Position numbers and translations under genes: made by a program
The notes under the pieces: generated by a model
What the model saw: only the letters and a program-made list of their open reading frames with translations
The model's database searches: none
Told to the model about the DNA's origin: nothing
Source of the DNA: Adiantum capillus-veneris
Taxonomy: Eukaryota > Streptophyta > Polypodiopsida > Polypodiales > Pteridaceae
Assembly: GCA_014529385.2 (NCBI GenBank)
Contig: CM043942.1
Coordinates: forward strand, 54,376,647-54,440,646
Length of the DNA stretch: 64,000 nucleotides
Direction: 5' to 3'
Shown here: positions 18,927 to 28,532 of the stretch, one piece after another
Layout: every line of letters begins with the position of its first letter
How positions within the stretch are numbered: position 1 is the first letter of the stretch

Positions 18927-19289
18927 TCAGCATGTTTTTGTTTTTGTTTGTTTAAAGGTGATAATCATCTTGTATTCATAACATTTACAGTGGCGTGGTT
19001 GTTTGTTTCCACAAGCCCGCCTAAGGGGCTGCGTTAGCATGCCAGGAAGGGACTCAAAGAACAAAAAACCACGTAACGAAAAGAAGCAGTAAACAGCCAA
19101 AGCTAGCAACACCGAGATAACAATGAACAACAAGCAGGTTACTCTAAATGCTTGCTTGTACAGGTAATCTATACCAGTATGGTTTATCCACCATCTGCAA
19201 CGCGTCGATAAGTCTGCGAGAAGCCAGGGCCGAGAAGTAGTTCCAAACCCCGATAAGCAGTTAGTTACGATTATGTTTCGTCGTCGCAC
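18927..19289 (-). CDS. orf120, hypothetical membrane protein
   Basis: 120 codons with one strong membrane segment (VTCLLFIVISVLLALAVYCF) near the middle and Cys/Arg-rich flanks. Not recognised. The start codon is uncertain. Confidence 0.3.
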   Translation of the reverse strand: MRRRNIIVTNCLSGFGTTSRPWLLADLSTRCRWWINHTGIDYLYKQAFRVTCLLFIVISVLLALAVYCFFSLRGFLFFESLPGMLTQPLRRACGNKQPRHCKCYEYKMIITFKQTKTKTC

Positions 19290-19447
19290 TAATTGAATTG
19301 TTCCTGGTTACGCATGGATTATTATACAAGAATCTTATTTAAATTCGTATTGATGATAAAAAAAATGTTGTTTTTGCTTTCGCTTTTCGGGCCTGGGGGT
19401 AGAGGTCCCTGTTAAACGCGCTACCCAAGTCAACCCAACCACTTGTG

Positions 19448-19484
19448 GTTCCGGTTCTCTAACCAAACTAAAGGTAGTTTGCGT
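19448..19484. repeat. Short dispersed repeat with 14911-14947
   Basis: TTCCGGTTCTCTAACCAAAC then TAAAGGTAGTTTGCGTG is shared exactly with 14911-14947. Confidence 0.85.
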
Positions 19485-20201
19485 GGCCTGGGCAATGAAC
19501 CCCAAGGTGCCTAAACGGCAACTATGAGTTGATAGGTCGATTTAGCAAAGTGTAGAACCGTAAAGGCTGTTTATTTCCTTTACTCAAACTCGGTCCCTAC
19601 GGCCAGATTGCGATTAAGCTTTTTTTTAGCTCTTAAAAAGTGAAATAGTAATGGGGCAAAGAGCGGGGATAGGCACAAAACATAAAGCAAGAGGCTCATC
19701 TATTACAAACATGCCGGCATGGGTATTGCACACGGCAGCCATTGCGCTTTTATTATATAAAAAGGGTAGCGAATGGTGGGTTCAAATTGTAGCCACATGC
19801 TTTGACATATACAAGCTGGTACTTGTTACATCAGCAGAGCAGTTGTTGACTAATGATCCATAATCCTTCCTGTGCTAGGGTCGGGTCTTTCGGTCGCTAA
19901 TCTGTGCAGTGCAGGAGACCAGACATATGCAACAGTCTTCGACTAGCACGGTTCGGTTATAAAGATCGATGTGTCCGCAGCAATGTTTACTACGTTAATG
20001 CCGGGCCCAGGTAAACAGAAGAGATCTCCCGGTCTATAAGCCCAGCCCAGTGATAAAGTATAGTTATCCTTACGTAACCCTGAGATTCTACAGAACCATG
20101 TCTAAGTACAGATAGTACAAAATCTAACTTGCTTGCTCTATTTTTAGTATTGAGGATAGCCCTGTACGACAATCTATAGTGCAGACCATAGCAATTCTGC
20201 A

Positions 20202-20273
20202 AGCGGAAAAAGGGACTCGAACCCTCAACTCCAGCCTTGGCAAGGCTATACTCTACCATTAAGCTATTTCCGC
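20202..20273 (-). tRNA. trnG-GCC: tRNA-Gly (GCC)
   Basis: Acceptor GCGGAAA/TTTCCGC, anticodon loop TTGCCAA (GCC), T-arm GAGGGTTCGAGTCCCTT. Complete cloverleaf. Confidence 0.92.
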
Positions 20274-21250
20274 CATGTAACCTTTATCTAGTAAGTGCCA
20301 GTAAATGTTGTGCTAGGGGCTTTAGCCACTCAACCGAAGGGAAGAGGGATAATGGTTGTTCATTCTTGTAGCAGGCGCTGGCTATGAATTAAAGAAGCAA
20401 AGCACGCATAGTAGACGACGCAAACCCTCAGCAATCGAAAGGATAAGGGCTTAATCAAGCAAGATCCCGACAAGAAAAGCAAAATAAACAAGCGATTGAA
20501 AAAAGAAAAAGAGAGTCCTGGCTCTCAAAGAAGCGAATCCGACCCCCTATAGCCTGAAACGGCACCTTATCAATCAACGATAGCATGAGCGAGGCGTTAA
20601 GTGATGATTCTCGGAAAAGAAAATTCAATGCCAATGCAATAAAAATAACCGTTACTACGAAATAGCTCAGAAAAGACAATATTCAAATGGGACCTTAACA
20701 GTGAAGAAGCCATGTGACTCGCACGCTCAGGGAGCACTTATTCAGCCAAACTATTCACATAAGTCGGATAGCGCAAATAGGATCCATTTTTATAAAATCC
20801 AAAGTCACCTAGGTTGTACATCAATACGCCTGTCCCCTATCGCTAAGCGTAGGTAACGTTGGATTAGGAACCAAGGGGATTCGAGTGATTCGAGACACCT
20901 TCAATAGCCTTCTCAATCCTACCTTTAGACATTACTGTACAATTGATCCTCGCGTTCTATGAATTTTCTCTTTAATAGAAACAGCAGAAAAGATGTAAAA
21001 AATGTTGATTAATTCGACTTTTGCTTTTGCTATTGCTAGATGCAACGAAGAAAAGGCTGCTTTAGCAAAAGCAAGATTGAAACGTTACTGAGTGCAATAA
21101 CTTAGTAAAAGACAAGGTAGCTAACATTATAAGACTAACTACTAGGTACAACGCTCTAAAGCCAGGGCAACAAAACTTAAAATCTGCTATTAGCGTTTGC
21201 AATTACGGGAAGGAGTTTCTTTCAGTCCACCTTTGCAGCCTACGGGGCCT
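20274..21250. other. Mostly no recognised gene
   Basis: A minus-strand frame at 20455-20679 (74 codons) starts with a membrane segment (SYFVVTVIFIALALNFLF) and is plausible as a small membrane protein, but unidentified. The remainder shows no known gene. Confidence 0.35.
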
Positions 21251-21260
21251 TGTAATAGGG

Positions 21261-21638
21261 ATGCCAACTTGCCACAAGACAGAGAAGCCAGGTAAACGTT
21301 ACAATAGGAATGACGGCAAAAAAGCATGTCTTTGGGAAATCTTTTCCCATTCTATCACAGGATATGATAAAATGCTATCCCGCGAATCCCTGCATTTCAT
21401 ACGATTCGAGATGCAGAAGAGCGCCACACAGAAGCGACTGAAAAACAACCTTCGAAGGGCAATTGCAACAAGCGGAAATGAAAGCTTAGAGATTCGCATT
21501 ATTGGACTTACGCAGATGGATAGGGAACGACGAGATCTCGTCGATGCAACTGACAACGACTGCACGGAAACGGAACTTGAAGAAAGTAAAAATTATGCAA
21601 TTCGTTTCGAGAAGCAACGAGCAATTAAGCAGGTTTGA
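21261..21638 (+). CDS. orf125, hypothetical charged helical protein
   Basis: 125 codons, ATG to TGA, strongly basic and acidic with long predicted helices ([36 protein letters not shown]). No domain recognised. It is one of the better-looking unexplained frames outside the repeats and may be of nuclear or plasmid origin. The start at 21261 is arbitrary. Confidence 0.35.
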   Translation: MPTCHKTEKPGKRYNRNDGKKACLWEIFSHSITGYDKMLSRESLHFIRFEMQKSATQKRLKNNLRRAIATSGNESLEIRIIGLTQMDRERRDLVDATDNDCTETELEESKNYAIRFEKQRAIKQV

Positions 21639-21810
21639 CAGTTTCTCGACTAGCATCCGAAATTTCAAAAAAACGGTCGTCTAACGCTGCGAATGATTAA
21701 TTACTATATCGGCTTGCAACGAGCTATGGCTAACAAATCCACGTAATCGCGACTTTCAGCCCCCATTTCATCATGAAGAAGGTTTCATTTTTACCTCTCC
21801 TTTTCGCCAG

Positions 21811-22180
21811 GTAATAAACATTCAACCTGACGTAGCATCATTTGCAAATCAAAGGGCAGAAAGAAAAGTTGTTAACATCGTTTAAGTGGGAGACAAAATC
21901 ACCCGTATTCACGGACTTAATAAAGTAATGGCTGGCGAATTGGTGGAATCCGAAGACGGTACAGTTGGCATTGCTTCGAATTCAGAATCTGATAATGTTG
22001 AGGCTGTGTTGACGGGTGATGGTCTAACTATATAAAAAGGGGGCTCCGTACAGGCAACGGGTAAGATTGCTTAAATACCAGTCAATGACTCGTTTCTAGG
22101 CCGCTAAGTAAATGCGTTGGCGCGACGGAAAAGGTCAAATCCCAGCTTCCGAGTTCAGATCGAGAGAATCTCCCGCGACG
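21811..22180 (+). pseudogene. atpA: Plastid atpA 5' fragment
   Basis: VINIQPDVASF ... KVVNIV, stop, [36 protein letters not shown], stop, KATGKIA-type sequence, then LGR. This is the N-terminal domain of the plastid ATP synthase alpha subunit (plastid form: [39 protein letters not shown]). TAA codons fall on Gln positions. Near 22115 the frame shifts and resumes as KGQIPASEFR. The gene stops there. The genuine mitochondrial alpha-subunit gene (atp1) is the one at 53864. Confidence 0.85.
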
Positions 22181-22637
22181 AGCAACGCTTTTGCAAACAT
22201 TCTCGTAGAATAATGAATTTTCTTCAGGTGAAAGGCTGCATTCCATTCGTAGCGGGCTCGAGCGCATCGGATTCTGTGCGACCCTTGTTTGTTTGTAACA
22301 GATGTGCCTATCCTATCCTTGCCCTCGCATAAGAGGACTTAAACCCCTTGTAGCCCTGTGATATATGCGACTAGACCGTTTTCAAATCGATGCAGAGAAA
22401 ACCGGGAAAAGGTATCGAATGACAAATTGTAGTTTAGTTATCTTCGCGGAGCGGAGGGGTTCCTGTGTTTTGTTTGCCGGTCGGGGATGCCTTGTGTAAT
22501 GTCGTAACGTAACTAAACGTCGCCTGAGCCAAGGGAAGGGAGTTAGCTCGCTCCCTTCACGAAAAAAGGAATCGGATAAGTGTTGGAAGGGCTGAGAGGG
22601 CAGCACGAAATAACATCGGGATTCCAGAAGTATGTAC

Positions 22638-22952
22638 TTAAGATAGATCTAAAACAATACCCAAATCCCACCATAAGTAGCAAACCCCATTATTCATATA
22701 ATGAGACAAAGCTAGGAAAAGAAAATTTACTAAGCCCAAAACGAACCAATAGAAAGAGTTTACAACAAAGAAAACGTATTAATAACAATTATCGAAAGTA
22801 AGGCTAAGATAACCAACCTTCAAAAGGAAAATACCAACAAGCAACACAGTGGCTAGGAAAGCTCCAGAGATTCTATAAAAAATAGGAAGGGTCGAAGTAA
22901 GCTACGGCTTATAAATAGTAAGATGAAGCGGTAACGGTCAATCAATTTACAT
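22638..22952 (-). CDS. sdh3: Succinate dehydrogenase subunit 3, intact through four editable stops
   Basis: SDH3 is a membrane-anchor subunit (cytochrome b560 type) of respiratory complex II. The frame from ATG 22952 reads M-stop-ID-stop-PLPLHLTIYKP-stop-LTSTLPIFYRISGAFLATVL, then a membrane segment, FDNCY-stop-YVFFVVNS, a second membrane segment, and HYMNNGVCYLWWDLGIVL. These are the conserved RPLSPHL.IYKPQLTS and HR.SG motifs and the H.xNGxRHLxWD region. The four stops (TAA, TGA, TAG, TAA) fall on Gln, Arg, Gln and Gln, all restorable by U-to-C editing. YRISG and GVCYLWW suggest further Tyr-to-His and Cys-to-Arg changes. 104 residues, usual length. Confidence 0.92.
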
Positions 22953-23141
22953 TCTGTTGACTTTATTTGATTCGAGAGGCAAGAATGCCTTAGCATGCAT
23001 CCAAAGGACTTGCGTTGGCTCCGCTTTGCTAACACCAACACAAGGTTTGTTCTTGATATTTATGGCTTTGCTTATTAAATAAATAAAAAAACAAAAACAA
23101 AAAAAAATTAAAAACACCATGTTTAACTTAAACACAAACAC
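22947..23141 (-). other. In-frame upstream extension of sdh3
   Basis: A frame starting at 23141 with a hydrophobic N-terminus (MVFLIFFCFCFFIYLI) runs in frame into the sdh3 ATG; the first stop is sdh3 codon 2. If that stop is edited, a longer N-terminally extended SDH3 is formally possible. It is more likely leader sequence. Confidence 0.3.
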
Positions 23142-23446
23142 AAGTAGAAGTGGAGCCTAATGTAGCGAAAGACAGAGATATGGGACATTCTGGGGGTTCG
23201 TATCCACTAAAGCAGCCTATCTATGCCGCTGTATTCATAGATTTGTCAATGCTGCAACTATAGAAACTTTCATGAATATTAATACCCAATGCAAAACAAA
23301 AAACACAACTTAGGTTTCTTTTCAGTGTTAGTGTAAGAAGTAAACTTTGTGTTTAAGGTCGCAAAGCCAAATAGTAAAGTAGACCCTGTGGTTAAGGTTT
23401 ACAACGCGTTGTAAACGAGTTGGGGAAGGGCAAGGCCCATACCTTG

Positions 23447-24244
23447 TCATGAACCTCCCCACCAATAGATAGAGACAAATAGAAATAACCAAACCACGTC
23501 CACAAAATACCAGTACCGAGCAGCTGCTTCGAAGCCAAAGTGATGTAAAGGACTGAAATGGCCCATATATTAACGAATACCGCGTATCATCAAGAGAATA
23601 GTTCCTATAATGACATAGAACCCATAAAACCCAGTAGCTAAAAAAGAAGTAAACCCATAAATACCGTCAGAGATGATAAAAAGTGCTTCATAATATTCCA
23701 TTCCTTAAAACCCAGTGAAAACTAAAGCCAGCCAAACGATAGCTACTAAAGCATGAACTGCTTATTATTTTAAACCTGCGAGTATGGCATAATGAGCCCA
23801 AGTCACAGCAGCTCCAGAGAGAAGGAGAATAAGGGTATTTAGAAAAGGGATTCCCTAAGGATTTAAAACTTCAATTCCTTTAGGGGGCCAAATAGCTCCA
23901 ATCTCTACTGCAGGTGCCGAAGAGGAATGAAAAAAGGCCCAAAAAAAGGCTAAAGAAAACATAACCTCCGAGACGATAAACAAAAGAAAACCGTAACGAA
24001 GCCCTAATTATACCACTTTAGTGTAATGTCCTTCGTAAGTAGATTCACATGTAACATCACGCCACCATACGAACATAGTATATAAGATTAATCCTAAGCC
24101 CAAGGCAAAAAGTGCTCTATCTCCTGTAAATGAATGCATACACATAACAGCACCAATAGTGCTTGCTAGGGCTCCAAGTGACCCTAAGAAAGGCCATGGA
24201 CTTGGATCCACTAAATGATAGGGATGCTCTTAAGCAGAGGAAGT
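23447..24244 (-). CDS. cox3: Cytochrome c oxidase subunit 3, intact through seven editable stops
   Basis: Core membrane subunit of respiratory complex IV. The complete protein can be read: [88 protein letters not shown]-type sequence, [22 protein letters not shown] and [16 protein letters not shown], then TGA 23447-23449. Seven in-frame TAA/TAG codons sit mostly where relatives have Gln. GFYGFYVII and RYWYFVD carry Tyr where relatives have His. The frame has no indels over about 265 codons, the usual length, so this is a working gene that depends on U-to-C editing. The start is unclear: no ATG lies at the expected place (about 24242-24244). Confidence 0.95.
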
Positions 24245-24307
24245 GATCCCGGCTTCCAATCCTTTTCTTTTGACTATATCATAAAGAGCGTTTTGTTTTT
24301 ACCATCT

Positions 24308-24637
24308 TTACACTAAAAAGTTTATACGTTTTCTGTAAATGACTGCTAGAATGATCAAGGCCAAGGCGATCATGTAAATTACAGTAAAGTTTAAGAATTC
24401 GAAAGGTGAAGCAAGGTTGACTATCTCTGCTGTCTCTGCAGCCTGCGGCGGCACCGCGGATGTACTTGACGGCGCCGTCTCTTTAACCCAGTGTGATAAA
24501 GTAAGTTCGGTTTCAAATGGGCGAATTTCTGCTGGCGGTAGGTTAATGGGGGGAACCTCATTAATTGGGCCAGGGGTTGGAGCCTGCGGGGAGTTTGTTG
24601 GGGGCTTTTTAAAATTAAAACAACAACCTAAATTCAT
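24308..24637 (-). CDS. Family B remnant: Pro-rich linker and C-terminal membrane segment
   Basis: 109 codons directly upstream of cox3 on the same strand. The first 80 residues are Pro/Ala/Thr-rich (PQAPTPGPINEVPP). The C-terminus is a clear membrane anchor (FTVIYMIALALIILAVIYRK) ending with a short basic tail. This is the same linker-plus-membrane end as the proteins at 26661-27458 and 54968-55459. N-terminal membrane and coiled-coil parts are absent. It could be co-transcribed with cox3. Function unknown. Confidence 0.4.
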   Translation of the reverse strand: MNLGCCFNFKKPPTNSPQAPTPGPINEVPPINLPPAEIRPFETELTLSHWVKETAPSSTSAVPPQAAETAEIVNLASPFEFLNFTVIYMIALALIILAVIYRKRINFLV

Positions 24638-24679
24638 TGTTACTTTAAAACTTTGTTTTGCGGTTATTAATACTAATAT

Positions 24680-25009
24680 TCATGGCTGTTCTTTGTGTTT
24701 TATGATTAAACAACGGCGAAAACAAAAATGCCAACACCCTCCGTCAACACTACTCCTGTACTTCCGTCTACACTTTCCGTAGAGTTCTATGGGTCGATAG
24801 GACCCTACGTAAACCACCGCGAAATCATATATTATAATGCAAAAAAAAGAGGGAAAACAAAAAAAAACAAATAAAATCACTATCACTAAAAAGTGAAAGA
24901 AAGCTAGGATGGTGAAAACCAGTGAAAGGGCATGAAAGGTAATTGAGCTCTCCGGTGCTATCGCTTCTGCGGCTGTCTTACGAACCAATCGGATAGATTG
25001 GTTATCCAC
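24680..25009 (-). CDS. orf109b, hypothetical membrane protein
   Basis: A long hydrophobic stretch at residues 28-60 (LSLVFTILAFFHFLVIVILF) follows a short polar N-terminus. It lies just upstream of the family B remnant, from which it is separated by ~40 bp, and could represent its detached N-terminal part. Not recognised. Confidence 0.3.
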   Translation of the reverse strand: MDNQSIRLVRKTAAEAIAPESSITFHALSLVFTILAFFHFLVIVILFVFFCFPSFFCIIIYDFAVVYVGSYRPIELYGKCRRKYRSSVDGGCWHFCFRRCLIIKHKEQP

Positions 25010-26000
25010 CTCAACTCAAAAAACCCGTACATCTTAAATATGCCAATTATGCTACTTTTTTGTGAGTTAGGATAAGGTTAAATCTTTAACCGTTCCATTC
25101 CAAGGATTAGTTAAAACGTTGATTTTGCTTACCTTTTCTTACAAGCGTCATTTTGTAATTAATAATAATTATTAAAAAACAAAAAAAAAGTAAAGAAACA
25201 GTCTTATCGCTACGCTCTGGCTCCCCACCCAAAATTCCAGAGCTACGCTTGCTATAACTTACGTTTTCTAAACTAAATGGCACGTAGCAGGGCAGGGGCT
25301 TAGCCTCAGATCGTATGGTCTAGGTCAAGACAAAAGAAATGTTTTTTATACTATAGATGTGGTTACCAAATTACCCATGATACAAACGGATTGGCGAAGG
25401 GCTAATTACTGTCTTTTTCGTAAATTGCACTATTTTTGGTGTCTGCAAGAGTGTATTTTGCGTCAGTCGCTAACTTAGTCACTAAAAAGGTAAAAGTTAG
25501 GTCTTTCTCGCTTTTAGGAAATTTTCAATCCTTAGGGTCATTAATAACTTTTTTTCGTTGAAGATGATTTCGACAACGACTCGATGCCGGTCCTCTCGTA
25601 CTAAGCCCATCTTACACACGTACTTATGATTACCGTTTACCACTGTGTACATTAGTGAGCAGGTATGCGCTGGCGACGTGTCTATGTAAGATCGTGCGAT
25701 GGTGCTGATGGCAAATCCATCATTCCCCATGGTATTCCAGCACGTAAACCGGCACTACGACTACGAGGCCAGGCCCAATGATCTATCTATCACGCCCCTC
25801 GCTGGCATTGGACCATGCCTATCCATTCGTAGCTAATCGCTTTTCGCGCATTGTGGACTGCAAACGAAAGTGGCACATTGTCTTGTTTAGCAACACCTTA
25901 CCACATTGGTATTGTTCAGCAACACCGGACTTCAGCAAAGGTGATCAGGGTGGATCCTGCGCCGTCACAACGATTCCTATCCTTCTTACCATTCTTTTGT
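25010..26000. other. No recognised gene; dispersed repeats
   Basis: 25045-25080 carries the dispersed AATTATGC(C/T)ACTTTT motif with its downstream partner. 25755-25835 repeats 10600-10720. A 17-base match to the large-rRNA sarcin-ricin loop lies near 25585-25602 on the minus strand, too short to call. Confidence 0.45.
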
Positions 26001-26394
26001 TTGCAAAGCTAAGTTACGAAAAAAGCTTGTGGGTGATTGACCCCTTTCCGTTTCCCTGCGTGGGAGGGGAGGTAGCAATTATTCTGCGCGCGTCCTTCCG
26101 TTCCCACTCCGCCTTCACGTCCTCTAACCTTTATTGCTACCTTTGTAGTGTTTCTTATAATACGTAATAAAGGATCGCCCCGCAATGCCGTCTGTACTGT
26201 GGCAAGGAAAGAAGGGAAATGATGTTGCCTGCCCTGCGCAGGACCCCGGCGATTTAAAACCGAAATGAAGCCGCGAAAGAAAGCCCAGCCCGAAAACCAT
26301 TGATTAGTGCTTTGTCCGATCCAAAGGGCTGCCCACACGGGGTGAATATGTCCGAAGAGCGGGAAAAGGACAGAAGCTAGGGGAGCGAATGGGC

Positions 26395-26464
26395 AGAAAA
26401 CGGGATAATCAACCAGATTCGTGGCAACACCTCGAACAAGGGGGCCCGGTGGGATGGAATTCAT
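26395..26464 (-). pseudogene. rpl2-like scrap, repeated at the window end
   Basis: The minus strand reads PPGPLVRGVATNLVDYP. Ribosomal protein L2 has (V/L)VRGVAMNPVDHP at this place; Leu and Tyr would become Pro and His by U-to-C editing. The following codons do not match the HGGGEG of L2. A second copy, on the plus strand, ends the window (63935-64000). Too short to be certain. Confidence 0.35.
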
Positions 26465-26537
26465 GTTGCCCCCATCCCTGTTATTCGTTTTTTGCTCGTT
26501 TCAAAACAAAATAAAGCCATAAATGGGCGGAGGCATT

Positions 26538-26611
26538 GGCACTGAAGGGGACTCGAACCCCTAACCACCTGGTTCGAAGCCAGACACTCTATCCAATTGA
26601 GCTATCGGTGC
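26538..26611 (-). tRNA. trnR-UCG: tRNA-Arg (UCG), diverged copy
   Basis: Same tRNA as in the tandem array (35379-35452), with flank GCGGGGGGGTTGGG shared. It differs at several places: CACCTGG versus TACCTGG in the anticodon region, and CCAGACACTC versus CCAGGGACTC, which weakens the anticodon stem. The discriminator base also differs. It may be a decayed copy. Confidence 0.75.
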
Positions 26612-26660
26612 GGGGGGGTTGGGCTTTCCTCGGCCCAACCCCTGGTTCTCTGCGCTACCT

Positions 26661-27458
26661 TCATTTGCCAACCCACCTCTTCACTATATCCCACAATTTC
26701 CCTAAACACCTTAATTTATTGATTAATATCAAAGAAGATAAAAGGAGTGTCATACCAACCCAGAGTGAGCCAAGGATTCCCTGGAAACTAAGAAAATTTA
26801 AAGTAAGTGAGGAACAAAAGGCTGAAATGGCAGGGTCGACGACAAATTCTTCCAAGGAAGCCGGGATAAATATTTTGGAGACTGAGGCTTCTCCACTTGT
26901 ACTCGGTCCGGGATCCCCAGAGGAAAGTTCGGTTCCCTGGCGCTCTGGCAAAGCTAATTCTTTTCCTTTACGTGTTGTGGATAGAAGGTCTGAAGGAGGA
27001 AAAACCTCAGAAGGTCCTGCTGCTATATTAGCTTCAGGCTTCGTTTGAAAATGGCGGGTTATGTCCAGTTTGTACTTTCTCCAACGCTGGACCAGTACCC
27101 AAAGACCTTTAATCGCCTCCTGGTCGCAGGTTGCAGGTTCAACATAACGTTCTGCTTCGACTAATATCTTATACAATTTGAGCTTTGCCTCCACGGCGTC
27201 AATCTCAGAAGCCTCGGCCTTCTCAGTTAACGCGTTATTTAGGTTGCGGCTTTGGGTAAGTTGATCCTCTAATTCTGCTGCATGCTCTTGTAACTGCGCG
27301 AGTTGTTCCTGGATATTTGTAAACCTAGCTTGCATTCTACAAAGAAAGAACATTATTTCCATCGGATTGACCTGGCAACAGAATGCGCCAATTACCAGAC
27401 CTGTAAACATCACACAAAGCAGCACAGCGATAAAGGGGAATTTTAACAAAATTAACAT
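26661..27458 (-). CDS. orf265, full-length family B protein
   Basis: Architecture by residue: 1-40 a hydrophobic double segment (FPFIAVLLCVMFTGLVIGAF); 42-105 a heptad coiled coil (FTNIQEQLAQLQEHAAELED); 106-145 a Trp-containing helix (WVLVQRWRKYKLDITRHFQ); 146-200 a Ser/Gly/Pro/Glu linker (SSGDPGPSTSGEAS); 215-250 two further hydrophobic segments; and a basic tail. No stop interrupts it, unlike the real mitochondrial genes, so it needs no editing to be read. The same order of parts recurs in at least five other ORFs here. Function is unknown; a membrane-tethered coiled-coil protein of a selfish or plasmid element is one idea. It lies between trnR-UCG and tRNA-like sequences. Confidence 0.6.
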   Translation of the reverse strand: MLILLKFPFIAVLLCVMFTGLVIGAFCCQVNPMEIMFFLCRMQARFTNIQEQLAQLQEHAAELEDQLTQSRNLNNALTEKAEASEIDAVEAKLKLYKILVEAERYVEPATCDQEAIKGLWVLVQRWRKYKLDITRHFQTKPEANIAAGPSEVFPPSDLLSTTRKGKELALPERQGTELSSGDPGPSTSGEASVSKIFIPASLEEFVVDPAISAFCSSLTLNFLSFQGILGSLWVGMTLLLSSLILINKLRCLGKLWDIVKRWVGK

Positions 27459-27509
27459 AGTAGAGTTGTTCTTTTTTAAATTGAAAATTGGGTCTTAATA
27501 TTAATAGCA

Positions 27510-27573
27510 GCCCACGACTGGAATCGAACCAATCGATTTCACCTTATGAAATGAGCATATGCGCAACCGTGGG
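27510..27573 (-). tRNA. tRNA-like sequence with CAU anticodon, shortened D-arm
   Basis: Acceptor CCCACGG/TCGTGGG, anticodon region CATTTCATAAGG (CAT) and T-arm ATTGGTTCGATTCCAGT are present, but only ~64 nt separate the ends and the D-arm is largely missing. It is probably a decayed or unusual elongator tRNA-Met. Confidence 0.45.
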
Positions 27574-27593
27574 AATTCAACCCACATAACACC

Positions 27594-27809
27594 TTGGGGA
27601 ATAAGTCAGGTAGAAATAAATCTACATTCATAAGTGCTGATATCGAAACCATATGTATAGACGATGTACATGTTCCTTATGCTATGGGCTACGTCTTCAT
27701 GAGCTCTTTCGAGCCGGTAACATACTGTACCAAAAGCCCTTACTATACTGGTGAGTTTAAGGAAAGAAGTCGTAGCATGTTTAACGATTCGAAAAAAAGA
27801 CCCTAGCGT
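27594..27809 (+). pseudogene. Family B DNA polymerase, exonuclease motif I fragment
   Basis: The frame contains FISADIETICIDDVHVPYAM then GYVF. DIET followed about eight residues later by H(V/I)PYA.GY is the Exo I motif of protein-primed family B DNA polymerases encoded by linear mitochondrial plasmids; Asp and Glu are the metal-binding exonuclease residues. The frame ends after ~70 codons with no Exo II. The longer fragment at 56379-57320 begins with Exo II, so the two pieces are complementary parts of such a gene. Confidence 0.7.
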
Positions 27810-27853
27810 CCTTTTTTCTCAATGCCCAGGCATCCATCCAATGCATTCTTTTC

Positions 27854-27940
27854 GATGCTGTAGGAATTGAACCTACCGAACACCGTACAAAATCTTAATG
27901 AGTGTTCGATTTACAATCGCGCAACACTCAACCTGTGGCT
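27854..27940 (-). tRNA. tRNA-Tyr-like (GUA), poorly formed acceptor
   Basis: CGATTGTAAATCG gives a GTA anticodon, followed by a long variable region and the T-arm GTAGGTTCAATTCCTAC, as in class II tRNA-Tyr. The 3' acceptor (AGCATC) has no matching 5' strand, so it is probably a pseudo-tRNA. Confidence 0.4.
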
Positions 27941-28319
27941 GCGTCTTTATTGTATTGGTGAACTGAAAATTGGAGACTCAATTGGCTCAGGATTCATTTT
28001 TGTCTTAAATCTAAGAGCCGCAAGCAGCCCTAGATGCATGCTAGGTAGCCTTAATCCTGATTCCGAGGACAGCAAGGGCCAAAGTAGTCAAATCTGCTAC
28101 TTATGGTTTGATAGACCAAGATCCAGCCATTTCAACGAATGCGCAAGGAAACCGAACCGCTGCGCTAATCCCAAGTCGAACTGCTGCAAGCAAGAGGCGA
28201 AACAGCAGTTGCCTTGCTTATTTTTAATTGTTAGTATAGTCTATAAAGACTAAGAAGCATGTCTTAACTCAGTACAGATACAGAATCGCCCTACGCGGGG
28301 CAAGGGATAATAAATTGTT

Positions 28320-28532
28320 ATGCAAAAACCTTACCTCACATCAAGAAACAAGCTTCAATCTAAGCTTCAAAAGAGAAAGGCAGACAGGCCATCTAATCTC
28401 CTAAAGATCTGCGCCTCCCACGAACCAATGGATGCAAACAAATGGCGCGTCCTTCTATTAAGATGGGCTGAAACAAAAGCCTGTATACTCAACCTATGCG
28501 AAGTAGGTACAGTATGGGATGATTTTGCATAA
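28320..28532 (+). CDS. orf70, hypothetical
   Basis: The basic N-terminus (KLQSKLQKRKADRPS) is followed by ordinary globular-like sequence (DANKWRVLLLRWAETKACIL). No family recognised. Confidence 0.25.
   Translation: MQKPYLTSRNKLQSKLQKRKADRPSNLLKICASHEPMDANKWRVLLLRWAETKACILNLCEVGTVWDDFA

Noticed and set aside
25585-25602. TTAGTACGAGAGGACCGG on the minus strand, as in the sarcin-ricin loop of large rRNA
   Set aside because: Only about 17 bases match. Neighbouring sequence does not resemble rrn26 or plastid 23S, so it is at best a tiny scrap.
26536-27048. Plus-strand ORF of 170 codons
   Set aside because: It starts inside the reverse complement of trnR and is antisense to orf265.
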